A stretch of DNA of 64,000 nucleotides from Nitrobacter hamburgensis X14 (GTDB lineage: Bacteria; Pseudomonadota; Alphaproteobacteria; Rhizobiales; Xanthobacteraceae), in contig NC_007964.1 of the NCBI RefSeq assembly GCF_000013885.1, forward strand, positions 792,001-856,000, in the 5' to 3' direction. The position numbers were made by a program, and so were the translations under genes. Below, piece by piece: positions 44,047 through 53,154 of this stretch. Position 1 is the first letter of the stretch. Every line of letters begins with the position of its first letter. Under the pieces are notes generated by a model. The model was given only the letters and a program-made list of their open reading frames with translations, did no database searches and was not told the origin of the DNA.

Positions 44047-44901
44047 CTATCGCTTGGTCGCGCCCCTGGCGGGAGGTTTGACCGGCACGCGCGGCTCCTT
44101 CGCCGGCTTCTCGACGCTGTTTTCGGCGGCGGCGTTGATGTCGTCGATCAGGCTGCTGACACGCGCGGCGTTGCTGCCGAGATCGTGTTCGAAATAACGC
44201 GACGACGAGCGGATATCGACGCGCGACCCGTCGCCGTCCGGCATGATGCGGATTGCGACGTCCTCGCGGAATCCCATGACGGACGTTTTCGCCACCGCCT
44301 CGATATGGCCGGGCTGCTGCGGCGGCTGCGGCGCGCGCTCGTCGATCACCAGCCATTTGCGTCGGGCGACGAGCCGTCGGACGATGTCGAAGGCGTGTTG
44401 GGCCGAGACATCGAGGTCGACCGGTTCGATCTCGGGATAGGCTGTGCGCTGCTGCGCGGCGGAATAAAGACCGGAATAGACAGCGGTGTTGGCGCCGTCG
44501 GCGCCGCGCAGCCGCGCCAGCGTGTCGAACCGCGGCGGATTGATCGGATCGGTGGTAATATCGTGGATCGGCGGCAGGTTGCGATACTGCACGGCGAGGT
44601 ACGCGGGGTAGGCGAGGATCAGCACGTCCAGCAGCAACGCCGTCAGGATACGGCCTATGCCGCGCGAGCCGTCCCGCCAGAGTGCCACGAGCCCTGCGAA
44701 CGCGACCAGGATGGACAGTCCGGCGCAGGTCAGCGCGCCGAAAAAGGTCGCCATCGCGGGTTTCATTTCGAGGAAGCCGAACCTGACGACCATAACAGAT
44801 ACCAGCGTCGCGACCGCCGAGAACACCGCGAGTCGCCGCGCCCAGGTGGCGAGCGCGGAGAACGGTTCGGATTGATAGGGCGCGGAAAACCTGCGGGCCA
44901 T
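44047..44901 (-). CDS. DUF1499 membrane protein
   Basis: 284 residues. Three hydrophobic segments fill about 22-110 (LAVFSAVATLVSVMVVRFGF, CAGLSILVAFAGLVALWR, ALLLDVLILAYPAYLAV). The soluble DUF1499 part covers about 110-250 (NLPPIHDITTDPINPPRFDT, AFDIVRRLVARRKWLVIDER, VDIRSSSRYFEHDLGSNAAR). The tail is Lys/Pro-rich. DUF1499 proteins are widespread and uncharacterised; they often lie near stress or cell-envelope genes. The DITTDP and RSSSRY blocks are the recognisable family marks. No partner gene is evident. Confidence 0.88.
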   Translation of the reverse strand: MARRFSAPYQSEPFSALATWARRLAVFSAVATLVSVMVVRFGFLEMKPAMATFFGALTCAGLSILVAFAGLVALWRDGSRGIGRILTALLLDVLILAYPAYLAVQYRNLPPIHDITTDPINPPRFDTLARLRGADGANTAVYSGLYSAAQQRTAYPEIEPVDLDVSAQHAFDIVRRLVARRKWLVIDERAPQPPQQPGHIEAVAKTSVMGFREDVAIRIMPDGDGSRVDIRSSSRYFEHDLGSNAARVSSLIDDINAAAENSVEKPAKEPRVPVKPPARGATKR

Positions 44902-44947
44902 CGGAGCGTCCCGTTGCGGCGGTTGGTTCGAATCGGACCACTAGTAC

Positions 44948-45054
44948 GTATTCCGCAAAAGTGGATATCGGCTTTGCGATCAGAATACGCGCGAGTTATA
45001 GATTGAGAGCATTTTCTTCACGCGAGCCGGATTCCACTTAGCCGGAAAATGCTC
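44948..45054. repeat. 107-bp composite palindromic repeat, copy 2
   Basis: Same order and length as 40118-40224: GTATTCCGCAAAAGTGGATA, GCGATCAGAATAC, then GAGCATTTTC and GAAAATGCTC. It touches the stop codon of the LysR gene. Confidence 0.85.
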
Positions 45055-45971
45055 TAGCGCATTTCGCGGGGCGGCGAAACGTCGGCGTCTGCGCGGGTGA
45101 GGGCGGCGAACTCCGTAGCCAGAAAATCCAGCAGCGCCCGCACCGAGGGCAACAGCCCGCGTCGCGACGAGAACACCGCATGGACGATGCCGGCGCGGGG
45201 ACTCCATTGCGGCAGCACGTCGACCAGTGCGCCGGAGTCGAGATCGGTTTTCACCACCATGGTCGGAAACTGCCCGACGCCGATGCCGCGCAGCGCCGCG
45301 AAGCGCAGCGCCACCATGTCCTCGGTGATGAGGCGCGGCACGTAGGGGATCAGCGCGGTGGCCTCATTGGGGCCGTCGAGGCACCATTCATGACGCTGAT
45401 GCGGCGGCCCCCAGCCGATGCTGGGAAGCGTGGCGAGGTCGGCCGGAACCGGCGAGCGGATCAGCCTCTTCAGCAGGGCCGGGCTCGCCACCAGCCGCTG
45501 CGCGCTCTCAGCCAGCACCCGCATCACCAGATCGTTGTCTTCGAGCGGCGGAAAACGCACGCGCAGCGCGATGTCGACGCCATCGGCGATCACGTCGACC
45601 CGGCGCGGCGTGCTCTCCAGATGCACCTCGACGTCCGGGCACTCGGCCATGAAGCGGGCGACCATCTCGCCGACCTGAAAGTACAGCAGCGGCGGCGGAC
45701 AACTCACGCGAACGATGCCTTGCGGTTTGCTGCGGGAGCGCTCTATCAGTTCTTGTGCCGCATCGGCTTCCACCAGCATGGCGACGCAATGGCGGTAATA
45801 ATCCTGCCCGATCTCGGTGACGCTGAAACGCCGGGTCGAACGCTGGATCAGCCGGACCCCGAGCCTGTCCTCCAAAACCGCGATGCGGCGACTCAGCCGC
45901 GAGCGCGGCATCCCCAGCGCGCGGGCGGCGGCGGCGAATCCGCCATGATCGACCACCTGAGCGAACATCAT
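45054..45971 (-). CDS. LysR-family transcriptional regulator, divergent from pirin
   Basis: 305 residues from the ATG-ATG at 45971; the frame is open far upstream but that part is antisense to the pirin gene. The HTH is FAAAARALGMPRSRLSRRIA (about 13-32), then VLEDRLGVRLIQRSTRRFSV. The effector domain follows (IVRVSCPPPLLYFQVGEMVA). The C-terminal part has a CysB-like fold pattern as usual. TATAAATAAG precedes the start. It is divergent from the pirin gene with a 114-base gap, the classic arrangement for a LysR regulator controlling its neighbour. Confidence 0.92.
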   Translation of the reverse strand: MMFAQVVDHGGFAAAARALGMPRSRLSRRIAVLEDRLGVRLIQRSTRRFSVTEIGQDYYRHCVAMLVEADAAQELIERSRSKPQGIVRVSCPPPLLYFQVGEMVARFMAECPDVEVHLESTPRRVDVIADGVDIALRVRFPPLEDNDLVMRVLAESAQRLVASPALLKRLIRSPVPADLATLPSIGWGPPHQRHEWCLDGPNEATALIPYVPRLITEDMVALRFAALRGIGVGQFPTMVVKTDLDSGALVDVLPQWSPRAGIVHAVFSSRRGLLPSVRALLDFLATEFAALTRADADVSPPREMR

Positions 45972-46085
45972 TGTCTTATTTATAGGACAGTGAGGCGTGA
46001 TATTGCCAGCTACCGGGCTATTTGTCTCGCCCCTATTCTCCATTGCAACACAGCGGCCGATCCGGCCGCGCCATGGAGGTTTATC

Positions 46086-46952
46086 ATGAGAAAGATTCTC
46101 GGTGTTTTCAGCGGCCCCCGGCAGCATTGGGTCGGCGACGGCTTTCCGGTCCGCTCGCTGTTCTCGCACGCCAGCCACGGCGACCATGTCAGCCCGTTCC
46201 TGCTGCTGGACTATGCCGGCCCGGCGGACTTCACCCCGGCGGAGCAGCCGCGCGGCGTCGGCGTCCACCCGCATCGCGGCTTCGAGACCGTCACCATCGT
46301 TTATCAGGGTGAGGTCGAGCACCGCGACTCCACCGGCAACGGCGGGCTGATCGGGCCGGGCGACGTGCAGTGGATGACGGCGGCCTCGGGCATTCTGCAC
46401 GAGGAGTTTCACTCGCGCGCCTTCACCAGGAAGGGCGGCACGCTGGAGATGGTGCAACTCTGGGTCAATCTGCCCGCCAAGACGAAGAACGCCGATCCCG
46501 GCTACCAGACCTTGCTCAACGCGGACATTCCGGTGGTCGATCTGCCGGGCGGCGCAGGCAAGCTGCGGGTGATCGCGGGCGAGTTCGACGGCCGAAAAGG
46601 GCCGGCGAAAACCTTCACGCCGATCGACATCTACGACGTGAAGCTCGACCGCAACGGCGTTGCCACGCTCAACCCGCGTGACGGTCACACCGTGGCGGTT
46701 GTGGTGCTCAAGGGCACGGTGCTGGTGAACGGCAGCGAGATCGCCCGCGAGGCGCAGTTCGCGCTGCTCGACCGTAGCGGCGGTGAGGTGACCATCGAGG
46801 CCAACACCGAGGCTTCGGTGCTGATCCTGTCCGGCGCGCCGATCGACGAGCCGGTGGTGATGCACGGCCCGTTCGTCATGAACACGGCGGACGAGATCCG
46901 GCAGGCCATGGCCGACTTCCAGAGCGGCCGCTTCGGCGCGATCCCGGCCTGA
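46086..46952 (+). CDS. Pirin-family protein (possible quercetin 2,3-dioxygenase)
   Basis: 288 residues, two-cupin pirin layout. The N-terminal metal site is intact: GVGVHPHRGFETVTIVYQGE and HRDSTGNGGLIGPGDVQWMT, giving the His-His-His-Glu set (HPHRG, Glu of HEEF in GILHEEF). The C-terminal cupin has VVVLKGTVLVNG and the pirin end MHGPFVMNTADEIRQAMADF. Bacterial pirins such as YhhW can oxidise quercetin; others act as redox-sensing regulators. With the LysR gene and the isochorismatase relic downstream it forms a common pirin-isochorismatase cluster. Confidence 0.92.
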   Translation: MRKILGVFSGPRQHWVGDGFPVRSLFSHASHGDHVSPFLLLDYAGPADFTPAEQPRGVGVHPHRGFETVTIVYQGEVEHRDSTGNGGLIGPGDVQWMTAASGILHEEFHSRAFTRKGGTLEMVQLWVNLPAKTKNADPGYQTLLNADIPVVDLPGGAGKLRVIAGEFDGRKGPAKTFTPIDIYDVKLDRNGVATLNPRDGHTVAVVVLKGTVLVNGSEIAREAQFALLDRSGGEVTIEANTEASVLILSGAPIDEPVVMHGPFVMNTADEIRQAMADFQSGRFGAIPA

Positions 46953-47029
46953 TGACGACGAAGCGGGAGACGGTCCTTCGTCTCCCGCGTCCTTTGTGTT
47001 CTCGCCTCCGTGCACCAAGGAGAATGACG

Positions 47030-47624
47030 ATGCCGACACCCTATAACCGTCTCGACAAGGACAAGGCCGCCGTCTTGATGGTCGATCATCAGGCGGGCCT
47101 GTTGTCGCTGGTTCGCGATATCGATCCCGACCGTTTCAAGAATAACGTGCTGGCACTGGCTGACCTCGCCAAATACTTCAAGCTACCGACCATTCTCACC
47201 ACCAGCTTCGAGGACGGGCCGAACGGCCCGCTGGTGCCTGAACTCAAAGCGTTGTTTCCCGATGCGCCTTACATCGCGCGACCGGGCCAGATCAATGCCT
47301 GGGACAATGCCGAAGCAACTGATTATCGCCGGCGTCGTCACCGAGGTCTGCGTCGCGTTTCCGGCGCTCTCCGCCATCGAGGAAGGTTTTGAGGTGTTCG
47401 TGATGACCGATGCCTCCGGCACCTTCAATGAACTGACACGTCAATCAGCGTGGGATCGCATGTCGAACGCCGGCGCGCAACTGATGACGTGGTTCGGCGC
47501 CGCCTGCGAACTGCATCGCGACTGGCGCAACGACATCGAGGGACTGGGGGCACTGTTCTCCAATCACATCCCCGACTATCGCAATCTCATCACCAGCTAC
47601 ACCACGGTGAAGGGCGCGAAATAA
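47030..47624 (+). pseudogene. Isochorismatase-family (YcaC-like) hydrolase, broken by internal deletion/frameshift
   Basis: AAGGAG precedes the ATG at 47030. Frame 1 encodes DKAAVLMVDHQAGLLSLVRD to ARPGQINAWDNAEAT, then becomes nonsense. Frame 2 takes over at about 47310 with KQLIIAGVVTEVCVAFPALS, keeping the catalytic Cys in TEVCVAFP, and runs to 47624. Relatives have about a dozen residues between INAWDN and KQLIIAGV; they are missing here, so a small out-of-frame deletion occurred. Unless the sequence is wrong, the product is dead. It follows the pirin gene, the usual partner. Confidence 0.85.
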
Positions 47625-47686
47625 GCGGTGGAGCCTGCGCAGCAAAGAAAACGCCCGGACCTCGCCATGTGCTTGATGGCTGTGAC

Positions 47687-49315
47687 CTACGCTGCCGCGG
47701 TCGGCAGGCTGTAATCCTTGAACTGCTCACGCAGTGCTCTTTTCAGGATCTTTCCGGTGGCGGTGTGCGGGATGCTGTCGACGAATGCGACGTCGTCAGG
47801 CATCCACCACTTGCAGATCTTGCCATCCATGAAACCGAGAATCTCCTCGCGTGTCACGCTCTCGCCCTCCTTGAGCCGGAGGATCAGCAGCGGGCGTTCG
47901 CCCCACTTCGGATGGTGCGCGCCGATCACGGCGGCTTCCGCCACCTTGGGATGACCAACCGCGAGATTTTCCAGATCGATCGACGAAATCCATTCGCCTC
48001 CCGACTTGATCACGTCCTTTGTTCGGTCCGTGATCCGCACGTAGCCGTGCTCGTCAATGGTGGCGACGTCGCCGGTGTCGAAGAAACCCTGCTGGTCGAG
48101 GATGGTGTCCTCGACGCGGTAGTAGGCGCCGGAGACCGCGGGGCCTCGCACCATGAGCCGGCCGCAGGTGTTGCCGTCCCACGGCAGTTCCTTGCCGTCG
48201 TCGTCGGTGATCTTCATTTCGACCGTGAATGGCGCATAGCCCTGCATCTGCAGAAAGTCGAGCTTGGCGTCTCCCTTGAGGTGGCTGAACTGGCCCTGTA
48301 GCCCGCCGACGGTGCCGACCGGCGACATTTCCGTCATACCCCATGCGTGTCGCACCTCGACGCCCATGTCGTCGAACGCCTTGATGATCGAGCGCGGCAT
48401 CGCCGAGCCGCCGCAGGCCACGACCTTGAGGTCCGGCAGCTTGAGGTCGTTCTTCTCCATGTGTTGCAGCAGCATCAGCCACACGGTAGGCACGCCCGCT
48501 GTGAAGGTGACCTTCTCGGTCGACAGCAGTTCGTACACCGATGCGCCGTCGAGTTTGGCGCCGGGCATCACCAGCTTGGTGCCCATCGACGGCGCCGAGA
48601 ACGCGATGCCCCAGCTATTGGCATGGAACAGCGGCACCACCGGCAGCACTGTATCCTTCGACACCGCGCCAAGCGCGTCGCCGTTGCTGGTCATCATCGA
48701 ATGCAGCACGTTGGAGCGATGCGAATACACAACGCCCTTCGGATCGCCCGTGGTCCCCGAAGTGTAGCACATCCCCGCGGCAGTATTCTCGTCAAACATC
48801 TTCCAGGCAAAGTCGCCGTCGGCTCCCGCGATCCAGTCTTCGTATGCGACCGCATTCTTCAGCGTGGTCTGCGGCAGGTGCGCCTTGTCGGTGAAAACGA
48901 TGTAGCGTTCCACGCTCGGCAGCCTGTCGGCGATCTTTTCCAGAATCGGAATGAAAGTGATATCGGTCATCACGATGCGGTCTTCTGCATGGTTGATGAT
49001 CCAGGCGATTTGGTCCGGAAACAAACGGGGGTTGACGGTATGGCAGACGGCGCCGATGCCCATGATGCCATACCAGGCCTCGAGATGACGCCAGGTGTTC
49101 CATGCGATGGTGGCGACGCGGTCGCCGAGCTTGATGCCTTCGCGATCGAACCGCTGCGCGAGTTTCAGCGCCCGGCTGCGAATTTCGGCGTAATTTGTCC
49201 GATGAATCGGACCCTCGACCGATCGCGTGACCACCTCACGCCTGCCGTGAACCTTCGCCGCATGATCGATGATCCGGTGACACAGCAAGGGCCAGTCTTG
49301 CATCAAGCCGTGCAT
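47687..49315 (-). CDS. AMP-dependent acyl-CoA synthetase (DmdB / medium-chain type)
   Basis: 542 residues. The AMP-binding motif is CYTSGTTGDPKGVVYSHRS (about 180). Other blocks are AWGMTEMSPVGT, the FFDTGDVATIDEHGYVRITD region with the ribose-binding Asp, KDVIKSGGEWISSIDLENLA at the hinge, and the C-terminal catalytic Lys in TATGKILKRALRE. The start MHGLMQDWPLL and the overall layout resemble DmdB, the 3-methylmercaptopropionate-CoA ligase, and related medium-chain fatty acyl-CoA ligases; specificity is not decidable by eye. It forms an acyl-adenylate and then the CoA thioester. Monocistronic, divergent from the extensin-like gene. Confidence 0.92.
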   Translation of the reverse strand: MHGLMQDWPLLCHRIIDHAAKVHGRREVVTRSVEGPIHRTNYAEIRSRALKLAQRFDREGIKLGDRVATIAWNTWRHLEAWYGIMGIGAVCHTVNPRLFPDQIAWIINHAEDRIVMTDITFIPILEKIADRLPSVERYIVFTDKAHLPQTTLKNAVAYEDWIAGADGDFAWKMFDENTAAGMCYTSGTTGDPKGVVYSHRSNVLHSMMTSNGDALGAVSKDTVLPVVPLFHANSWGIAFSAPSMGTKLVMPGAKLDGASVYELLSTEKVTFTAGVPTVWLMLLQHMEKNDLKLPDLKVVACGGSAMPRSIIKAFDDMGVEVRHAWGMTEMSPVGTVGGLQGQFSHLKGDAKLDFLQMQGYAPFTVEMKITDDDGKELPWDGNTCGRLMVRGPAVSGAYYRVEDTILDQQGFFDTGDVATIDEHGYVRITDRTKDVIKSGGEWISSIDLENLAVGHPKVAEAAVIGAHHPKWGERPLLILRLKEGESVTREEILGFMDGKICKWWMPDDVAFVDSIPHTATGKILKRALREQFKDYSLPTAAA

Positions 49316-49371
49316 TCGAACGTTTCTCCTGATCCTGGCCCAGGGGTTATCGTTGTCCCGCAGGGATTGGC

Positions 49372-50499
49372 ATGAAGACCTTTAGCGCGGGGATTGCTCG
49401 TCGCAAACGGCCGGTTGGCGGTGTAAGCCGCGACCGATTGGCCATGGTTGCGCTCGCAGTCCTCTTCATGCCGGTGGCGGCTTTGGCCGGGACCGGGATT
49501 CCGTTGCCGCAGCCGCGCCCGGCGGCAGCAACGGTGCCCGACGGCAAGGATGCCAAGCAGGCGAGCGAAGGGGCGCCCGCGACGCCCGAGACTTCGCCGG
49601 CGCCTTCTGCCTGCCGTCTGGCGCTGACCGATGCGGTGGCCATCGCCCCGAGCATCCCCGCGATCACGGGGCCGGGCGTGTGTGGGGGGGCCGACCTGGT
49701 CCGGCTCGAGGCGGTTGTGCTGCCGGATCGGACCCGCGTTCCGGTCAAGCCGGCCGCCACGCTGCGCTGTACGATGGCTTCGGCGATCGCGGACTGGATT
49801 CGCACCGACATGGCGCCGCTGGCAGAAGGGCTCGGAAGCCGCGTCAGCGAGCTCGACAATTTCGATTCGTTCGAATGCCGGGGACGCAATCGGATTGCCG
49901 GAGCAAAGCTGTCCGAACACGGGCGCGCCAATGCGCTCGACGTTCGTGCGGTCAGGCTTTCCAACGGCCGGGCGATCGCGCTGACCGATCGTAAGGTCCC
50001 GCGCGAGTTGCGCGAAAAGCTGATGCGCTCGGTCTGCGCGCGCTTCACGACCGTCCTTGGACCGGGCTCGGACGGTTATCACGAAAATCACATCCATCTC
50101 GATCTCGCTGAACGCCGCAACGGCTACCGGATCTGTCAATGGGACATTTACGATCCGATGCCCACGGCCGCGCCGTTGCTGCCGGCCGAACGCCCGACGG
50201 AAGCATCGCGGCGCGAAACGGCGGAAGAAAAGGACAAGGCGTCGGAAGCGCTCCCGGAGCGCGAGGCGTTGCCTCGTGACGCCTCACAAGCTGGGCCGGC
50301 AGCGGCCGTGCCGGCGGATGTGGTGCCTCAGCCCCGGAAGCGACCTCCGTCCGCCCAGGCAGCCGGCAGGCCTGCGAGGGATTCGTCGAAGCCGTTGCCA
50401 TCCGCTTCAGTGCCGTCAACACGGCTTTCAGCCGCGAAGCATGTGAAGCGGAAGCGGCATACCAACCTGCCGCCGTTCCTCAGGCCGCTGTTCGACTGA
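49372..50499 (+). CDS. Extensin-like C-terminal domain protein, secreted
   Basis: 375 residues. The signal peptide reaches about residue 40 (VLFMPVAALAGTG). A Pro/Ala-rich stretch follows, then the extensin-like domain at about 80-260: CRLALTDAVAIAPSIPAITG, CGGADLVRLEAVVLPDRTRV, ISxLDNFDSFECR-type sequence (ELDNFDSFECRGRNR), LSEHGRANALDVRAVRLSNG and HENHIHLDLAERRNGYRIC. The SEHGRANALD and HENHIHLD motifs with His and Asp resemble the zinc sites of peptidase-15-like amidases, so a cell-wall role is plausible. The C-terminal 110 residues are low-complexity and basic. An L,D-transpeptidase gene faces it. Confidence 0.88.
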   Translation: MKTFSAGIARRKRPVGGVSRDRLAMVALAVLFMPVAALAGTGIPLPQPRPAAATVPDGKDAKQASEGAPATPETSPAPSACRLALTDAVAIAPSIPAITGPGVCGGADLVRLEAVVLPDRTRVPVKPAATLRCTMASAIADWIRTDMAPLAEGLGSRVSELDNFDSFECRGRNRIAGAKLSEHGRANALDVRAVRLSNGRAIALTDRKVPRELREKLMRSVCARFTTVLGPGSDGYHENHIHLDLAERRNGYRICQWDIYDPMPTAAPLLPAERPTEASRRETAEEKDKASEALPEREALPRDASQAGPAAAVPADVVPQPRKRPPSAQAAGRPARDSSKPLPSASVPSTRLSAAKHVKRKRHTNLPPFLRPLFD

Positions 50500-50506
50500 T
50501 GGCGGC

Positions 50507-50537
50507 AAAAAAAAGAAGCGCCGGAGAACCGGCGCTT
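50507..50537 (-). terminator. Rho-independent terminator of the L,D-transpeptidase gene
   Basis: AAGCGCCGG-AGAA-CCGGCGCTT is a perfect 9-bp stem (50516-50537). On the minus strand it is followed by a run of T (the A run at 50507-50514). It lies 26 bases after the minus-strand stop at 50563. Confidence 0.92.
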
Positions 50538-50562
50538 CCGTAAATTTAAGGAGTCGCTTCGA

Positions 50563-51240
50563 TCAGTTAAAGCTGCCGCCGCCGCCCCGCAACGCCATCT
50601 TTGAGCTGTAGGGCGAGTCGCCGTGATGCGGCTCCAGCACCACGACCACGGTGCCCATCTTCACCCGGTCGTAGAGGTCGATGACGTCCTCGTTGGTCAT
50701 GCGGATGCAGCCCGAAGAAATCGAGGCGCCGATGTATTCCGGCTGGTTGGTGCCGTGGATGCGGAACAGCGTGTCCTTGCCGTTGGCGTAAAGATACAGC
50801 GCCCGCGACCCCATCGGATTGTCGGGGCCGGGAGCCACGTATTTCGGTACCCCAAGGCGCGCGATCTCGCCGGGCGTCGGGTGCCAGGAGGGCCATTCGG
50901 TCTTGGCGCCGACCTTTGCGATGCCTGACCATGCCATCGCTTCTTCGCCGACGGTGATGCCGTAACGGATCGCCTTGCCGCCGTCGAGCACGTAATAGAG
51001 ATAGTGGTTGTCGGAATCGACCATGATCGAGCCCGGCGTTTCCTTGCGGTGATAGTCGACGATCGCGCGGCGGAACGGCGCGGCCACCGGCGTTTTCACG
51101 TAGGAGACCTTGGACAGCAACTCCTTGTCGCGCGGCGTGAAGTTGCTGGTGTTGGTGGCCTCGTAGTGTGTGGCCTGCATGCAGCCCGACAGCATCAGGC
51201 CCGCAGCCAGGATCCCAAGCTTAACCCAAAAAGACGACAT
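50563..51240 (-). CDS. L,D-transpeptidase (YkuD domain) lipoprotein
   Basis: 225 residues from the ATG at 51240, where GGAAAG precedes and a lipoprotein signal follows (LAAGLMLSGC). The YkuD domain (about 85-215) has GSIMVDSDNHYLYYVLDGGK, SGIAKVGAKTEWPSWHPTPG and the active site HGTNQPEYIG plus SISSGCIRMTNEDVIDLYDR, with catalytic Cys in SSGCIR and His in HGT. It forms 3-3 crosslinks in peptidoglycan or attaches envelope proteins. Alphaproteobacteria carry many copies. A strong terminator ends the unit. Confidence 0.94.
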   Translation of the reverse strand: MSSFWVKLGILAAGLMLSGCMQATHYEATNTSNFTPRDKELLSKVSYVKTPVAAPFRRAIVDYHRKETPGSIMVDSDNHYLYYVLDGGKAIRYGITVGEEAMAWSGIAKVGAKTEWPSWHPTPGEIARLGVPKYVAPGPDNPMGSRALYLYANGKDTLFRIHGTNQPEYIGASISSGCIRMTNEDVIDLYDRVKMGTVVVVLEPHHGDSPYSSKMALRGGGGSFN

Positions 51241-51601
51241 TGTTGCTTTCCAAATGCCCCGCTGAATCATGGCAATTTGCGCCCGAAAGACCAAGATTCC
51301 TCTGCGATCCATTATTGTCAAAATTCCCTAAAATTCCAGTACTTAGAGGGTCCTGTCGCTACGCAGCACAGCGCCTGTGGCATTTTTGCCGCAAAAATAC
51401 CACGCCCGACATTGAATTGCGGAATTGCGCCGCTTTTCCATGGACGAGGGGGATGTGGGCGGCTGCTTCCCCGCGGCCAACGAATAACAGCATCCGATCA
51501 CCGCGACGGCCCTTTGTCGGGCTTGCCAAATCGCTGGGATTGGGCGCACTCCAGATCGTCCATGCCCACGCTGAATCCACGCCGTCATCCCCGGAGGTCC
51601 A
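51241..51601. other. Divergent intergenic region between L,D-transpeptidase and corA genes, with an inverted repeat
   Basis: 361 bases. GTGGCATTTTTG (51377-51388) and CAAAAATACCAC (51392-51403) form an inverted repeat with one mismatch and a 3-base loop, a possible operator or leader hairpin for corA. AT-rich sequence near 51310-51340 (TTGTCAAAATTCCC, CTAAAATTCC) could hold promoter elements. No known magnesium riboswitch was recognised. Confidence 0.45.
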
Positions 51602-52582
51602 ATGCTCTCGATCTTCGCGCCGGCCAGCGCCGCGCTGCGGAAAAGCAGCCCGGCCGATCTCACCACACTGCCGGACAACGCGGTATGGATCGATCTCGAG
51701 AAGCCGACGCCGGAGGAGGATCGCGCGGTGGAGCGGCTCGCCGGAGTTGCAGTGCCGACCCGGGAAGACATGCAGGAGATCGAGATTTCCTCGCGTCTCT
51801 ATGTCGAGAACGGCGCGCGCTACATGACCGCCAGCCTGATGTGTGGCACCGAATCCGGCGCGCCGCGCATCACTCCGATCACCTTCATCCTGTCCAACCA
51901 TCGCCTCGTCACCGTGCGCTACGACGCGCCAAAACCGTTCGCGCTGGTGGAGAACAAGCTGGCGCGCGCCGCCGCACAGGGCTTGACCGGCGAGGGCGTG
52001 CTGCTCGAACTGCTTGACGCCGTGATCGATCGCTGCGCCGACATTCTGGAGCGCGCCGGCGCCGACGTCGATCAGGTCAGCCACGATATCTTCGAGCCGG
52101 ACGCATCGGCGCGCACCGGTCGTGCCAAGCGCTATTCCGAAATCCTGATCGCGATCGGCCGCAAGGGCGATCTCACCTCGAAGGTCCGCGAGAGCCTGGT
52201 CTCGATCGGCCGTCTCGTCACCTTCGTCGCCGCAGACTCCGACAGCGACAAGTGGTCGAAGGAGATGCGCGCGCAGCTCAAGACCATGCAGCGCGACGTC
52301 GCCTCGCTGACCGATCACGCCTCCTATCTGTCGAACAAGATCACCTTCGTGCTCGACGCGATGCTCGGCGTGGTCAATCTCGAGCAGAACAACATCATCA
52401 AACTGTTCTCGGTGATGGCAGTGGTCTTGATGCCGCCGACGCTGATCGCCTCGATCTACGGCATGAACTTCAAGCTGATGCCGGAGCTGGATTGGCCGCA
52501 CGGCTATCCCTTCGCGCTCGCCATGATGGTGATCGCGGCGGTGCTGCCCTACATGGTCTTCAAGTGGAAGAAGTGGCTGTGA
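51602..52582 (+). CDS. corA: CorA-family magnesium transporter
   Basis: 326 residues with GGAGG before the ATG. A long soluble alpha/beta N-terminal domain is followed by the stalk helix, then two C-terminal membrane helices (about 268-288, FSVMAVVLMPPTLIASI; about 303-322). The YGMNF signature, the ion-selectivity loop of CorA, sits between them, followed by KLMPELDWPHGYPFALAMM. CorA pentamers carry magnesium, and in some branches cobalt or zinc, across the inner membrane. Monocistronic; a terminator follows. Confidence 0.93.
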   Translation: MLSIFAPASAALRKSSPADLTTLPDNAVWIDLEKPTPEEDRAVERLAGVAVPTREDMQEIEISSRLYVENGARYMTASLMCGTESGAPRITPITFILSNHRLVTVRYDAPKPFALVENKLARAAAQGLTGEGVLLELLDAVIDRCADILERAGADVDQVSHDIFEPDASARTGRAKRYSEILIAIGRKGDLTSKVRESLVSIGRLVTFVAADSDSDKWSKEMRAQLKTMQRDVASLTDHASYLSNKITFVLDAMLGVVNLEQNNIIKLFSVMAVVLMPPTLIASIYGMNFKLMPELDWPHGYPFALAMMVIAAVLPYMVFKWKKWL

Positions 52583-52599
52583 GCGGAAGCCCTCTCTGG

Positions 52600-52620
52600 A
52601 GCCGTTCCGGCTTTTTGTTT
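52600..52620 (+). terminator. Terminator after corA
   Basis: AGCCG-TTC-CGGCT followed by TTTTGTTT, 17 bases after the corA stop. The stem is only 5 bp, but the T-run is good. Confidence 0.7.
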
Positions 52621-52622
52621 GA

Positions 52623-52697
52623 CGCGTTGTCTTGACGCGAACCGGTACCCATCCTCGGATCAGGCCCGAGCATATCCTTCGCTCCAAAACGCTATAG
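52623..52697. repeat. Dispersed palindromic element (GACGCGAACCGG type)
   Basis: GTTGTCTTGACGCGAACCGG, CATCCTCGGATCAGGCCCGA, GAGCATATCC and CAAAACGCTATAGCG follow the same order as 55111-55182, with more changes. The inverse form is at 56264-56330. Confidence 0.75.
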
Positions 52698-52814
52698 CGC
52701 GGTATCTCGCGACGAGGCCCGCCACAATTTTCCTCGTAAAATTTGAGCGTTCGCCTGAACGGTTTCCAAGAAAAGTTGCTGCCATAACCCGTGAATGAAA
52801 TCGCGGGGGCCGGA

Positions 52815-53048
52815 ATGGTTGAGAAAGTCGTAACGGGAGATCGCAACGTCCTTGATTTCCGCAGCTATCAACAGTTGCGGAAATCCGTGGTGGACAACGC
52901 GGCCGTGTGTGTTGCGGCAGGTCTCGCGCGAACCTGCCGGCATTGCGGCGCCGCGTTGCTCGAGGGCGAGAGCGACGACGATTGTTCCAGCGCGGGAGTT
53001 GTGGCGCCCGCGTTGCGTGCGCCACCGCGCCGGTTTTGTGCGGAGTGA
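52815..53048 (+). CDS. Small cysteine-containing hypothetical protein (77 aa)
   Basis: The ATG at 52815 follows GGGGGCCGGA. The product starts VEKVVTGDRNVLDFRSYQQL, then RKSVVDNAAVCVAAGLARTC, and has a CRHCG pair with a later acidic stretch and Cys (EGESDDDCSS), which could hold a metal. No family is recognised. Composition and a sensible start argue for a real gene; its shortness and lack of context limit confidence. Confidence 0.55.
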   Translation: MVEKVVTGDRNVLDFRSYQQLRKSVVDNAAVCVAAGLARTCRHCGAALLEGESDDDCSSAGVVAPALRAPPRRFCAE

Positions 53049-53154
53049 AGCGCTTCGTTCGTCGGCACTCGCTCCGCAATGATGCGAATTCCCTTCCCCG
53101 CAAGCGGGAGAGGTGGCTCTTACCGGCGTGGTTCTACTTGCAACTCAGCTTCCG

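Noticed and set aside
43958..44941. A 327-codon frame on the same strand as the DUF1499 gene
   Set aside because: The alternative frame at 44047-44901 has membrane helices and DUF1499 motifs; this one is arginine-rich and has none.
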